From positions 43,217 through 107,216 of the forward strand of contig BGKB01000213.1 of NCBI GenBank assembly GCA_003116975.1: 64,000 nt of DNA, in the 5' to 3' direction. This stretch comes from Aurantiochytrium sp. KH105. Taxonomy: Eukaryota > Sar > Bigyra > Thraustochytrida > Thraustochytriidae. The notes under the pieces were generated by a model. That model had not been told where the DNA came from. It ran no database searches and saw nothing but the letters and a program-made list of their open reading frames with translations. Every line of letters starts with the position of its first letter. The stretch's first letter is position 1. Both the position numbers and the translations under genes were made by a program. Of the stretch, positions 9,656 to 18,906 are shown piece after piece.

Positions 9656-10102
9656 TCGCGCCAGCACGATATTTGGGCCGGGGAATAAGGAAAAGGAAAA
9701 TAGATCGGGCAAGAAGAATGCGCCAATTTTCAGTCAGTAGAGATCCCAGGACACACGTCTCCGTTCGTTCTTGGTTGAGCGGTCGATCTGTCTGTTTGTC
9801 TGTCGGGGTAGATGTCGAACTTGTCTTTGTAGGTGGTCTTCATCATAAGTCTGCGAGACGGCGCAAGTAAACTGATTTCATACTCTTCTTATTATTTGTC
9901 GTGATTTCATCTTACATGATTGAATTGAATCGGATAGGCGCAAAAGCTCGCCACATAGCGCGTCGAAAATGCACAGTACGGCATATTGACCCTGCTGATG
10001 ACCGGATTGTGTGCGAGCGCAACGTAGCATAATGGTCGGTACAGCTGGCTAGCTAGCAGGCTAGCTCGCTAGCTAGCTAGCTACGCTTGCAGAGACATTG
10101 AT
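9656..10102. other. Convergent 3' intergenic region
   Basis: This lies between the 3' ends of two convergent genes. It is AT-richer in the middle (9870-9960) and carries a GCTA-rich tract at 10043-10083. No gene is seen. Confidence 0.6.
10043..10083. repeat. GCTA tetranucleotide tract
   Basis: Imperfect repeats of CTAG/GCTA fill about 40 bases just beyond the stop codon of the R-SNARE gene. The tract is self-complementary and could fold as a hairpin in the 3' UTR. Confidence 0.75.
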
Positions 10103-10966
10103 TTATCTGCTGGCGAGGGCAACGATGATGATGACGATGATGAGCAGGAGAATGCCGCCAATGACAATATTCATTCTCCACTTGCGCCACTGCTCGTGGC
10201 GCTTGAGCTGGTTCGTCTGCTTATGAAAGAGCTCAGCCTCATCCTGAAGTCGCATGGTCTGTTCTTCGAGCTGTTCGGCCTTGTTTATGTTGCGTAGGGC
10301 ACCACCAATGCTGTCGCCAACACTGACTGCAATATCACCAACCTTTGCCTGAAGCGAGGCGATTTTGTCCGAAGAAGGGTTATCGTATGCGCGCACGAGG
10401 CGAGCAAAGCTGGGCTCTACCTTTTTAGAGAGTGCTCCTTCTTCGCAAGAAGCCGCCTCGTCACCGCAAGCATCTTTGAAAGCCGGTATGAGTTCATTGA
10501 TGAGAGGGAAGACGAATTTCTCGGAGAAGTTAGCGACAGTGATGACAATGTAGACGCACTGCTGCGTGTCTGTGGTAAAGTTGAAAGCATTGATATCTCC
10601 TACAAGTCGATATCGCGACCCGGGTTTGACTTTGTGCTGGAAATCGGGTGCGCAGAGCACCTCGTGAACGGCATGGTGATATTTTTCCACGTCGGAGTCG
10701 GCGCGCGACGGGAGATATGAGGCCACAAGCTTGCCGTCATCCGCGCGAGCAACGGCTACGAATTTGATTCTGCCCTGAACACCGGTCGCGCTGTTTCGTG
10801 ATCGAGGAGAGGAGCACCATGCATGTATGCGTTCGTCAGAAAGAGAGCGTCGTGCGAAGGGGGGAGTTGAATCTCGATTTGTCAGTCATGGTCAGGTCAT
10901 TCGACAGCGTGCGAGACCCGTGATGACGGATGAAACGTACCCGTTGGCGTTGCTGTCACCAAGCAT
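10103..10966 (-). CDS. Longin-type R-SNARE (VAMP7-like), two exons, about 230 aa
   Basis: Vesicle SNARE with an N-terminal longin domain (KFVAVARADDGKLVASYLP and onward), a SNARE coiled coil (about residues 143-203) and a C-terminal membrane anchor (about 209-227), an architecture like VAMP7. The main open frame lacks an ATG. I propose exon 1 at 10941-10966 (Met-Leu-Gly-Asp...) spliced to exon 2 at 10103-10769. The donor is GTACGT and the acceptor CAG, giving a 171-base intron that contains a frame stop at 10886-10888. When I align heptad layers with animal VAMP2, layers -5 to +8 fit well, but the ionic zero layer falls on Asn169, with Arg168 just before it. It should act in endosome, vacuole or plasma-membrane fusion. 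The exon 1 choice is the weakest part. Confidence 0.78.
10770..10940 (-). other. Predicted 171-base intron in the R-SNARE gene
   Basis: On the minus strand the interval begins GTACGT and ends GGCAG. Removing it joins Met-Leu-Gly-Asp-Ser-Asn-Ala-Asn to Gly-Ile-Lys-Phe in phase, restoring the first strand of the longin domain. Another AG six bases upstream (TTCAG) is a rival acceptor but would need a different donor phase. Confidence 0.55.
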
Positions 10967-11752
10967 CTTTCTTCGACTATGCACGCTGGTCGGCGCCGGG
11001 GGTTGTTGCCGGCACGATAGGTATCGATCGAGTTTGGGCGTCACGGACGACGTGGAGTCGTCACTTGGCTACTCGGGCCTAACGCCAGTGCGGGCCCACC
11101 AGGGCCTGTGAAGGCGCGCGCGCTGCCTTGCACTGCGCGAGGCGCAGGGAATGCGCTGGCTTTGCTCTTGAATGCACCGGCTGTCCCGCGTGTGCGTAGC
11201 GTATGGATGGAGTTTACAGCGCTCGCTCGCACATCCGCAAAGAAGAAAAAAGGAAAAAAGAAAAGAAAGAATCTTTTGGCCTTGGCTTGGCTTGGCTTGG
11301 CTTGGCCGCAATATTCAAGTCGATCGAGGGCATAGAGCACGACGATTTGTCGCGCATGGTCTGAGCCAAATTTGATCAGAGATTCGACAAGAATGGTGTA
11401 CTTTACGGCGGCCAATGCAGCATGAAGTGAAGTCTTATCTTTACATTCATCAAGTGGACAACTTGAAGATGTAGACGAGGACTGCACGACGAAGCAGCTG
11501 CAGGCGGAAGAAGCGAGAAAGGTTGATTGGGACAACAAGGAGCAGCAAAAACATGGGATCAGCAGTTCAAAGTTGGCGAGGTCGTCAAGGAGGTTTGCAG
11601 GACAGCCTTTTTACCTTGCAGCTATAGTTTGATGGGGAGGCCACGCAAAGCGGGAAGAAATGCGCGTGTGGACCCGCCCGAGCGACCAAGCAACTGAGCG
11701 AGTTCGAGCGCAGGCTCGCAACCTCGCGAGAGAGAGAGAAATGAGTGCGCGT
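10967..11752. other. Intergenic region upstream of R-SNARE and downstream of DEK
   Basis: No gene is convincing. It should contain the R-SNARE promoter and the DEK 3' UTR. A GGCTT pentanucleotide tract lies at 11279-11305, next to an A-rich stretch (11238-11270). A 165-codon minus-strand frame across 11041-11538 has no homology I can see. Confidence 0.5.
11279..11305. repeat. (GGCTT)n tract
   Basis: Five copies of the pentanucleotide GGCTT occur in direct succession. Confidence 0.85.
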
Positions 11753-13002
11753 TTAGCTGGAGAGGGCCTCGCCGATGAGACGATGGATGAGAGCCTTGTG
11801 GTCGGCGTTGGCGTCGGGAACCTCAGTCATGATCTGTTTGCGGACGGCAGCGACCTTGAGCTTGTCCCTGTCGGCGGACTTGATGATGGTGTCGATCTTG
11901 TCCTTGATCTCCTTGACGAGGGCCTCGGGGACTTCCTTTTCGGGCTTCTCCTCCTTTTTGTCTTATCAGCCTTCTTGGCAGGCTTTTTGTCAGTAGTCGT
12001 CTTGCGTTTCTTGGCCGACGCCGGGGACTTGGCTGCTTTGGCGGGCGACTTGCGCTTGGTAGCCTTCTTGGCAGGCGACTTGGCCTTGGCCTTCTTGGCC
12101 TTGGCACCGGCGCCCTTCATGTCCTCGTTGTATGTGGGCTTTTCGAGCCAGTCGATGAAGGTGTCGAGCAGGTCCTCCTTTTTCGTCTTGGAGGTTCTGT
12201 CGACGCCAAAGACGTCAATCATCTGCCTGAGGAAATCAATCTGCCACTTGCCAATGTTCTGGAAAACGCGGTCACGCGCCTCCTCCTTGCTGACGCCCTC
12301 CGGGTAGACGAGGCCGCTGAAGGCGAGGACATTCTTTTTGGCGTCGTTCTTCTTTCCGCGACGGCCATACATGGCGCTGTGCAGGGCCTTGATCTCCTCG
12401 GAGTTGCCGGAGAACTTGCTCAGATTGTCCTTGACCTTTTTCATTTCGCTCACAGCCGTTCCGAACCCTGTGGGTACCTCAAAGACTTCTTCTTTGGTGA
12501 CGGCTTCGACGGGCACGAAGTGATCGACCTGCTTGCGAGCGCGTCCGCTACGGCGTCCACCAGAGGCGGGTTCGGGGGTGGCGGCGCTCTTCTTCTTGGC
12601 AGGGGTCTTGGGCTCGGCCTTCTTTTTAGGCGCCTTGGCCTCCTTGGTGCCGTTCCCGTTTTCGGTAGCGGTCGCGTCCTTCTCGGCGGGAGCGTCAGCC
12701 ACGGGAGCCGGGTCGGCAGCAGGTACGGTCTCGGTAGTCTCGGTAGTCTCGACGGTCGTGGATTTGGTGCCATCGGGGGCCGTGACAGTGGTGTCCTTGT
12801 CCACGGTGGTCGTGACCGTGGCCTCCGCGGGTCCGGTGGCAGAGGCCTTCGTAGTCGTCACCTCGACGGTCTTGGTCTCGGAGCCGTCAGGGCCAGGCTC
12901 GGTGTCCACTACGACGGTCTTGTCGACGACGGGAGCAGCCGCAGGAGCGGCGGCGGCGGCGGCCTCGGGGGCCTTGGCCTCGACCTCCATAGCGTCCGCC
13001 AT
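11753..13002 (-). CDS. DEK: DEK chromatin protein, with apparent one-base frameshift near the C-terminus
   Basis: DEK proteins bind DNA and histones and shape chromatin. Residues 1-130 are Ala/Thr/Val-rich and acidic, followed by Lys-rich stretches. The signature SGRARKQVDHF leads into the SAP/SAF-box segment LHSAMYGRRGKKND, then AKKNVLAFSGLVYP. A Lys/Ala/Pro-rich linker follows. The frame opened by the ATG at 13002 ends at 11827 in a meaningless Arg/Ser tail. One reading frame over (-1), starting at the five-A run at 11955-11959 (minus strand), the DNA encodes a good DEK C-terminal domain (VPEALVKEIKDKI... ending GEALSS) with a stop at 11753-11755. I therefore annotate the gene down to 11753. 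Codon use is strongly C-ending, as in highly expressed genes. Confidence 0.88.
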
Positions 13003-13139
13003 GGTCTCAACGAGTCCGAGGTCGCGTTCGCGCGCGGGTCTCTAGTCCTGTCTCTTGTCTTGTCCTCCGCGCGGTGCTCTTGCGTGCGGGCGGGCGGGTG
13101 CGCGAGCGGGCGGGCGGGTTAGGCTTGCGCGCGAGGTCG

Positions 13140-13226
13140 ACGCTCCCGTGCGCGCGTGCGTGCGTGCGTGCGTTCGCGGCGTGCGCTTGCGCGAGCGAGC
13201 GAGCGGACGAGCGAGTGAGCGAGCGT
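13140..13226. repeat. CGTG/GAGC tetranucleotide tracts upstream of DEK
   Basis: Runs of GCGTGCGTGCGT (13155-13172) and GAGCGAGCGAGC (13191-13226) lie 140-225 bases upstream of the DEK start codon. Confidence 0.8.
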
Positions 13227-15363
13227 GCGTGAGCCTATCTAATCGAGAGAAGATTGTTTGCGGCAAAAAGATCCAACCCAACTCAGCTCATAGTGAGTCA
13301 ACACTGGTGGCTGGTAAAATGGAAAGAAAGTCGAAGTCAAGTCAAATCAACGTAAGCGGCAAGTCAACTAAAAGTCATTCGTTAACCAGCGGCAGCTCAG
13401 CCAGCTCGCACCTTGGCTGACTTGAAGTCGCAACCTTGGACCAGCAGCAGCATTCACATGTCAATCATGGCCGCGGGTTAGAGGCACTGCGCTGCTAGCA
13501 GCAGCGATGGACAAGACGAGACAAGAGAAGACAAAACCTCCGAGCTAGGCCTATACCTAGGCCTAGGCCAAGGACTGGAGCGCACCGTCTGGCAGGTGGT
13601 GTGGATAGCATACATGTCAAGCCAAGGCCACTCCACACCAACTGACTAATCACTGCCAACCCAACGACCACCATGACCGCAAGCTGTGCAAGCAGAGGAG
13701 GGAAAAAAACAAGGACCCCCCCCCGCGATCTCGAGAGGCTGTCGAAGCTGGTGACCTCGAGCAGGCGGGCCGTGCGAAAAAATCCCGCGCCGGCGACGCA
13801 TCAAAAACAAACAGCAGCAGACGCGCAGCGTGGCCATCACGAGCCAGACCTGGGCCGCCCGCGCAGAGATCAATCATTGCAGTCAGCAGTTGGTTGATTG
13901 GTTGCATCACAACGCCCGATCGCCATTCCCTGCATTACCCGTTCCGGAACGCCTCGGCGTCTCGGAGAACGGGCCGGACCAAGCGAGGCGCACACCCCTC
14001 GGGGACCCCGCGTTCCCCAGAACGCGCGCGACCACCACTACGGCGGAAATCCTGCGGCTACGAGGACTACGAGGACTCCGCGTCCTGCGAGCTTGGGCGA
14101 GGCGAGGAGCTCGCTCGCCGCTGCCGCTGCCGCTTCGGTTGTCGAACCGCGTGGTCGCAGGATGTCGCTGTTGTCGGCGGCGACGCGGAGAGGAGGCGAC
14201 TCGTCTGCACTGCCGCAGCCGCGAACAAACACAGACTGAGGCGTGGACGGATGAGCGTATAGGGATGCGCTCTTGCAGTTTGTTGACAGCAGGGAGATTG
14301 TCGGAGAAGCAGGAAGCGGGGCACAGTTAGAGTAAGCAGTGCGGCGTTGCGGGCTCGGCGCGCCGGCAGTTGCAGCGGCAAGGCGCTGGAAGAGATGAAG
14401 CCACCACTGCACTGCAAGGATGCTTTTTCTTTTTGGGGCAGATGTGGCAGTGCTCTGCTGCAGCTGCCTGCAGCAGGCTAGACCTATGCTTTTGCGATCG
14501 AGATCCTCATCATGGCTGCCACGAGTGCCAGTAGCACTTACTTTGCTTCGTAAAATACATGAAGTGCTCTCCGACCGTGAGACGGTCAGCGGCCACACCG
14601 GCCAGCTGCTGCTGCAGTGACCAAACAAGCGACCGACACACCTCTCTGCCAAGCGACCGCGTACGCCACCTCCATGGCATTGCATAGAATCTCACCAGTC
14701 CGCGCAGGCTGAATGAAGCAGCAAGATGGCGTCTTTGCTTCAGAAAGCTCGCTGCGGCTGCGGCTGCTTGCAATGCCAGCCAGCCAGCTGCTGCTGCACC
14801 TTGGAAGCGAAAGCTCGCAGTCGCCCGCCACATGCCAATGCCAATGCCAATGCCACGCGGCCGCATCTTCGTGGCCACAAGGTGAATCCGCCCACGGTGA
14901 ATCCGCCGTCTCTCTCCATTACCTACTAGCTGAGCCTAGCAGGCCGAGTGAATGCGCGCGCGCACTTGTTGTTGTGAGCAGAGTTTCTGCAACAGCGCGA
15001 TCGATCCTGGCGGGGTCGGTCCGGGCCGAAGTGCACTTGCTCGCTCCCTCCCTCCCTCCCTCTCCCTCCTTCACTCGTGCCAGTGCCTCGCGCCACGCCG
15101 CGCCAACCAGAGCAGAGCAAGGCAAGAGCAAGAGCCGCAGCAAGAGCAAGAGCAACAGCAGAAGCAATGCGTGGCATCATAGCGAGCGTGGCGAGCCCTC
15201 CCTCGGCTGCATTCCTTCCCGCCGACAGTGGCCGCGCGAACCCCGTTGCCAGCTGCAGTTAGCTGCAGGCAGTGCAGGCAGGCAAAGGCTTGGCTTGCGC
15301 GGAGCCAAGCCAAGAAAAGAAATCATGCCTGGCCACTGCACTGCACTGCACTGCAAACTCGAC

Positions 15364-15366
15364 CAA

Positions 15367-15406
<40 letters not shown>

Positions 15407-15407
15407 T
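15364..15407. repeat. (CCAG)n microsatellite
   Basis: About ten uninterrupted copies of CCAG lie 620 bases upstream of the DAHP synthase start. Confidence 0.9.
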
Positions 15408-15939
15408 GAATGAAAAGGAATGAATGATGTGAATGAAAGCGTGAAATGAACGCACGGAGATCCCGCTCCCTCCGAGCCCAGGCCTTTCCCCCCTCCCTCC
15501 GTTTGCTTTGCTCGCTCCGCACTGTCCTGCCTGCCTCTGCCTGTTGCCGCGTGCGGTCGCTGCGCGCACAAACACCTCGGCCGCCGAGCAGCTTGTTCCT
15601 ACTCGGGCCGCGCCGCCGCCTCTGCTCGACGCGAGCAGGCCTCCCTCCTCCTTCCTGCCGCGCGCGCCGCCGCTGCTAACTAACCAACTGTACTAACAGG
15701 TAATGCACTGCGCTGCACCGCCCCGCATCGCCTCGCCTCGCGCTGTGCTTGTTGTGTTGGAGCGGCGGCTGCCTAGGCGGGCACTAGGAGCAGGCCTAGC
15801 GGGCGGGTAGGCGAGCAAGTAGTGGTGCTGGCAAGCCTTGCAAAAGACAAGAGGCGGGCGCACCAGGGCCGCACGTGGAGGCCAGAGGCAGGCAGGCGGC
15901 GGCGGCAGCAGAGCAGAAACGAGACGGAGCCAGGAACAG

Positions 15940-15985
15940 CAAGCAAACAAGCAAGCCAGCCAGCCAGCAAGCAAGCAAGCAAGCT
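15940..15985. repeat. (CAAG)n/(CCAG)n tract in DAHP synthase leader
   Basis: Mixed CAAG and CCAG tetranucleotide copies end about 45 bases before the start codon. Confidence 0.85.
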
Positions 15986-16029
15986 AGAGCAAGAGCAGGG
16001 GCAGCACACAGAGCTCGGAGCAGAGCAAG

Positions 16030-17148
16030 ATGTCCAAGCGCAAGGCCACCGAAGAGCTCAATGGCGGCGAGGCCGGGCCGACCAGGGATGTCCGCGTCCT
16101 CAAGCTCCGACCCCTTATCCCGCCAGCGATTCTGAGCGAGGAGATGGCCGTGAGCCAGGAGCTGGCCAAGCAGATCCACGAGGCGCGCTCCGTCGCCGCC
16201 AAGATCATCGACGGCACCGACGACCGCATCATGGTTGTCGTCGGCCCGTGCTCGATCCACAACACCGAGCTCGCCATGGAGTACGCCCGGGAGCTCAAGA
16301 AGCTCCAGGAGGAGTTCGCCAAGGACATCTTTGTCGTCATGCGCGTGTACTTTGAAAAGCCCCGCACCACCGTCGGCTGGAAGGGCCTCATTAACGATCC
16401 GGACCTCAATGGCACCTTCAACATCAACAAGGGCCTCCGCATCGCCCGTCAGCTCCTTCTCGACATTAACACCCTCGGTCTCCCCGTGGGCACCGAGTTT
16501 CTCGACTCCATCTCGCCGCAGTTTACCTCTGACCTCATCACCTGGGGCGCCATCGGGGCGCGCACCACCGAGAGCCAGATTCACCGCGAGCTCGCCTCCG
16601 GCCTTTCGTGCCCGATTGGCTTCAAGAACGGCACTGGTGGCAGCGTGCAGATGGCTGTCGACGCCATTAGCTCCGCGTCCAACCCGCACAGCTTCCTCGG
16701 GGTCACTGAGCAGGGTCTGGCCGCCATTGTCTCCACCACGGGTAACGAGTCTTCGCACATCATCCTTCGCGGCGGCAGCAACGGACCCAACTACGAGAAG
16801 GAACACATTGAGTCTTGCCAGGCTCTCCTTGATAAGGCCAAGATTAACGCCCGCATCATGGTCGACTGCAGCCACGGCAACTCCAACAAGGACCACAAGA
16901 ACCAGCCCAAGGTCGCCGCTGATCTCGCCGAGCAGATTGCCAGCGGCAGCCAATCTATTGCTGGTCTCATGATCGAGTCCAACATCAACGAGGGCAAACA
17001 GTCCATGGATATTGGCAAGACCGACCCCGCGACCCTCAAGCATGGTGTCTCCATCACCGATGCCTGCGTCGACATCGCCACCACCAAGGAGGTTCTCCAG
17101 GGTCTCGCCGCCGCTGTGCAGAAGCGCCGTGAGGCCGCCTCCAAGTAA
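16030..17148 (+). CDS. 3-deoxy-D-arabino-heptulosonate-7-phosphate synthase (type I), 372 aa
   Basis: The first enzyme of the shikimate pathway condenses phosphoenolpyruvate and erythrose-4-phosphate. Type I (AroG/Aro4) signatures are clear: VVVGPCSIHN near residue 75, KPRTTVGWKG near 117, GFKNGTGG near 197, the metal-site stretch VDCSHGNSNKDH near 278, and ESNINEGKQ near 317. The length matches bacterial and yeast enzymes (350-370), with about 20 extra residues at the N-terminus, so no plastid presequence is evident and a cytosolic place is likely. The N-terminal segment that forms the feedback site in AroG/Aro4 is present, so aromatic amino acid inhibition is plausible. Codons are strongly C-biased, suggesting high expression. 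The start ATG at 16030 has A at -3. Confidence 0.95.
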   Translation: MSKRKATEELNGGEAGPTRDVRVLKLRPLIPPAILSEEMAVSQELAKQIHEARSVAAKIIDGTDDRIMVVVGPCSIHNTELAMEYARELKKLQEEFAKDIFVVMRVYFEKPRTTVGWKGLINDPDLNGTFNINKGLRIARQLLLDINTLGLPVGTEFLDSISPQFTSDLITWGAIGARTTESQIHRELASGLSCPIGFKNGTGGSVQMAVDAISSASNPHSFLGVTEQGLAAIVSTTGNESSHIILRGGSNGPNYEKEHIESCQALLDKAKINARIMVDCSHGNSNKDHKNQPKVAADLAEQIASGSQSIAGLMIESNINEGKQSMDIGKTDPATLKHGVSITDACVDIATTKEVLQGLAAAVQKRREAASK

Positions 17149-17267
17149 AGTCTTTTCTTTCTCTTTCTTATCTAACGTCAGATGTTGGGAGCCCGCTCGA
17201 AGTCGATTCGGCATCAGCATCTGAAGTCGAAGTCGAAACTTGACCTTTTTTTTTCTCTTCTACACTC

Positions 17268-17292
17268 TTTCTCTCTCTCTCTCTCTCTCTCT
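17268..17292. repeat. (CT)n tract in convergent 3' region
   Basis: A dinucleotide CT tract of about 25 bases lies between the DAHP synthase stop and the stop of the convergent orphan gene. Confidence 0.85.
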
Positions 17293-17418
17293 TCCTCAAT
17301 CCTTCCTTTTCCACTTCAAGCTCTCCCTCGATTCGCAAGCTCAAAGGATAATGGTGTCTTTTCAAGCCAGTCGTCTCTAGGTATATACAGTTTTTTTTTA
17401 CTTTTATAAATGTCGACG

Positions 17419-18171
17419 TCATGTCATGAATTGAAACACTTGCGGATTGCTTTGGTGCAAGAGCTCCAAAAGACTCGACGGCTCACAGCTCGTGCTCAGC
17501 ACATTGCGCGCCACCTTTTCCCCAGATCGCGTGTACCGCGGCGGCACGCTCGGCACGGGGAACCGTCTACGCCACCACGTCGCGCCAAGCTGCAGCGCTG
17601 CATATCTGTTTCCTGTTGCCGGATCTGACATGCTCGCAATCCACTCCGAGAGTTCTTCATACGAGCGCCCTTTGCCTTGCCTGGTACCGAGCCAAAAGAG
17701 AGTTCCATTCGCTTCCTTTTTCTGCAGTAGCTCCACGACCTGAGCGGCGAGGCGCACGGCGGTCTCGTCGGCCTGTCCTGCTCGTCGAATAGGATGTACG
17801 GCAGTCCAGTGGCTATCGGGCAAGATGACGAGCGCTTTGGCTAGCACACTGTCCTCAAGTCTCCGCACGAGCACGGCGTCCTCGACGCTTTGCGCCGAGA
17901 TAAACACCAAGCGTTGTGTCCCTCTCGCGCCGTTGCGCACTGTACTACGTCGCTTTTGCTGCGTCTGCGCGGCAGACCGGCGTGCGCGCACCTGCCGCGT
18001 GAACTGCGGTCCGGCGCGGAGTTCCTGCACGATTGCCGTCGCGTCCTCGGTGCGCAGTCTGCGCTGTGCGGCGAGCAACGCGCTGTGCAGCTCTGGGACG
18101 CTCTTGCCGTCCGAGCTGGTCCCGACGGCGCACGCTGCGCTTCCTGGTACTACCACCTGCCGCTGCTCCAT
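17419..18171 (-). CDS. Hypothetical protein, 250 aa
   Basis: I do not recognise the family. It begins with ATG and is uninterrupted. Residues 25-85 are helical and charged. A possible alpha/beta core lies at about residues 86-170: strand-like segments RLVFISA, AKALVILPD and GTLFWLG alternate with helices. This is followed by RSYEELSEWIASM. The C-terminus is Arg/Ser/Pro-rich. It sits convergent with DAHP synthase and on the same strand as the MFSD1-like gene. The amino-acid composition in the core looks protein-like, so I keep it, but the N-terminus might lie further upstream if there is an intron. Confidence 0.5.
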   Translation of the reverse strand: MEQRQVVVPGSAACAVGTSSDGKSVPELHSALLAAQRRLRTEDATAIVQELRAGPQFTRQVRARRSAAQTQQKRRSTVRNGARGTQRLVFISAQSVEDAVLVRRLEDSVLAKALVILPDSHWTAVHPIRRAGQADETAVRLAAQVVELLQKKEANGTLFWLGTRQGKGRSYEELSEWIASMSDPATGNRYAALQLGATWWRRRFPVPSVPPRYTRSGEKVARNVLSTSCEPSSLLELLHQSNPQVFQFMT

Positions 18172-18906
18172 CGTTTTGCGTTTTGCTGCGGTGGCGACGG
18201 CTGTGCTGCGAGCAACACAACAACCTGCGAGGCCTCTCGTTCCACGGTCGCTCTTGACTCCCTCCTCCCAGTAGGACTATGGTAGTAGTATGCTAGGAAG
18301 GTGCGCACACCTCTCGCTGGCTGAACGGAGTGAAGGAAACGAGAATCCTCTCAGCGGTCCTGCGCGTGGCGAGCTCCGATTTGTGCTTGCGCGCACGTTT
18401 GTGGTGCTGGCTGTCCCTGTCGCGGGCGGATAAAGCACTCAGCAAAGTAGGTAGGTATGAGGTATACAAGTGAACCTAATACGAGGCAGCAAGGATGGTG
18501 CGACGTCGACGAGGAAGCAAGATTGAAGGAATGAGAGCAAGCGAATGAATCGACCACTGTGAGCAAAACGATAGCATCACGAAACGACTCTTGCCACGCA
18601 CCTCTCTTCCTCTTGTGGCAAAGAGAAACAAGCAAGAGGCTTTGTACTCGCAGAGACCTAATTCCTCTCAGCTCTCGCGCGCGTGCCGGGCCGGTGGCAG
18701 CGAAAATTTGTGCGTGCACAAACACAAAGGAAAAAAAAACGACACGATGTGAACAAGTCATTTCGACATGGCTTTTTTCATCAGCTGGCGCATACAGCCT
18801 GGGCTGTGAAAGGAGAAAGAAAGACGCAAGAAAAGAGGGGAAGCAAGAGGCAAGGCCATGATAGTATACGTCCTTTCCGTCCATCGCTTGAAAGCTCGTT
18901 TCAGAA
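18172..18906. other. Intergenic region
   Basis: No gene is supported. It should hold the promoter of the orphan gene and the 3' UTR of the MFSD1-like gene. An A-rich run occurs at 18730-18742 and mixed A/G-rich sequence around 18805-18850. Confidence 0.5.

Larger units (their letters stand above)
13003..16029. other. 3-kb gene-free divergent region between DEK and DAHP synthase
   Basis: I see no supportable gene. Reading frames of up to about 215 codons exist on both strands but are GC-driven and low complexity. Contents include GAGC/CGTG tracts upstream of DEK (13140-13226), two TAGGCCTA palindromes at 13546-13565, a C run (13717-13724), a CCAG tract (15364-15407), and Ala/Gly-codon-like GCAAG tracts before DAHP synthase. 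A TACTAAC motif at 15691-15697 is followed by AG and then GTAATG, so an intron in the 5' leader is possible. Unannotated non-coding RNA or a decayed mobile element cannot be excluded. Confidence 0.5.

Noticed and set aside
11955..11959. Programmed -1 ribosomal frameshift in DEK
   Set aside because: Possible in principle, but no strong downstream structure is apparent and a homopolymer error is simpler, given a similar fault in the receptor gene.
12379..13122. Gly/Leu-rich plus-strand frame opposite DEK
   Set aside because: Low-complexity shadow of the DEK Ala/Thr/Lys-rich N-terminus.
13830..14685. Frames of 166-215 codons in the 3-kb gap
   Set aside because: They overlap on both strands, are low complexity, and show no motif.
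15796..17220. 474-codon minus-strand frame opposite DAHP synthase
   Set aside because: High-GC antisense shadow; the plus strand is an unmistakable enzyme.
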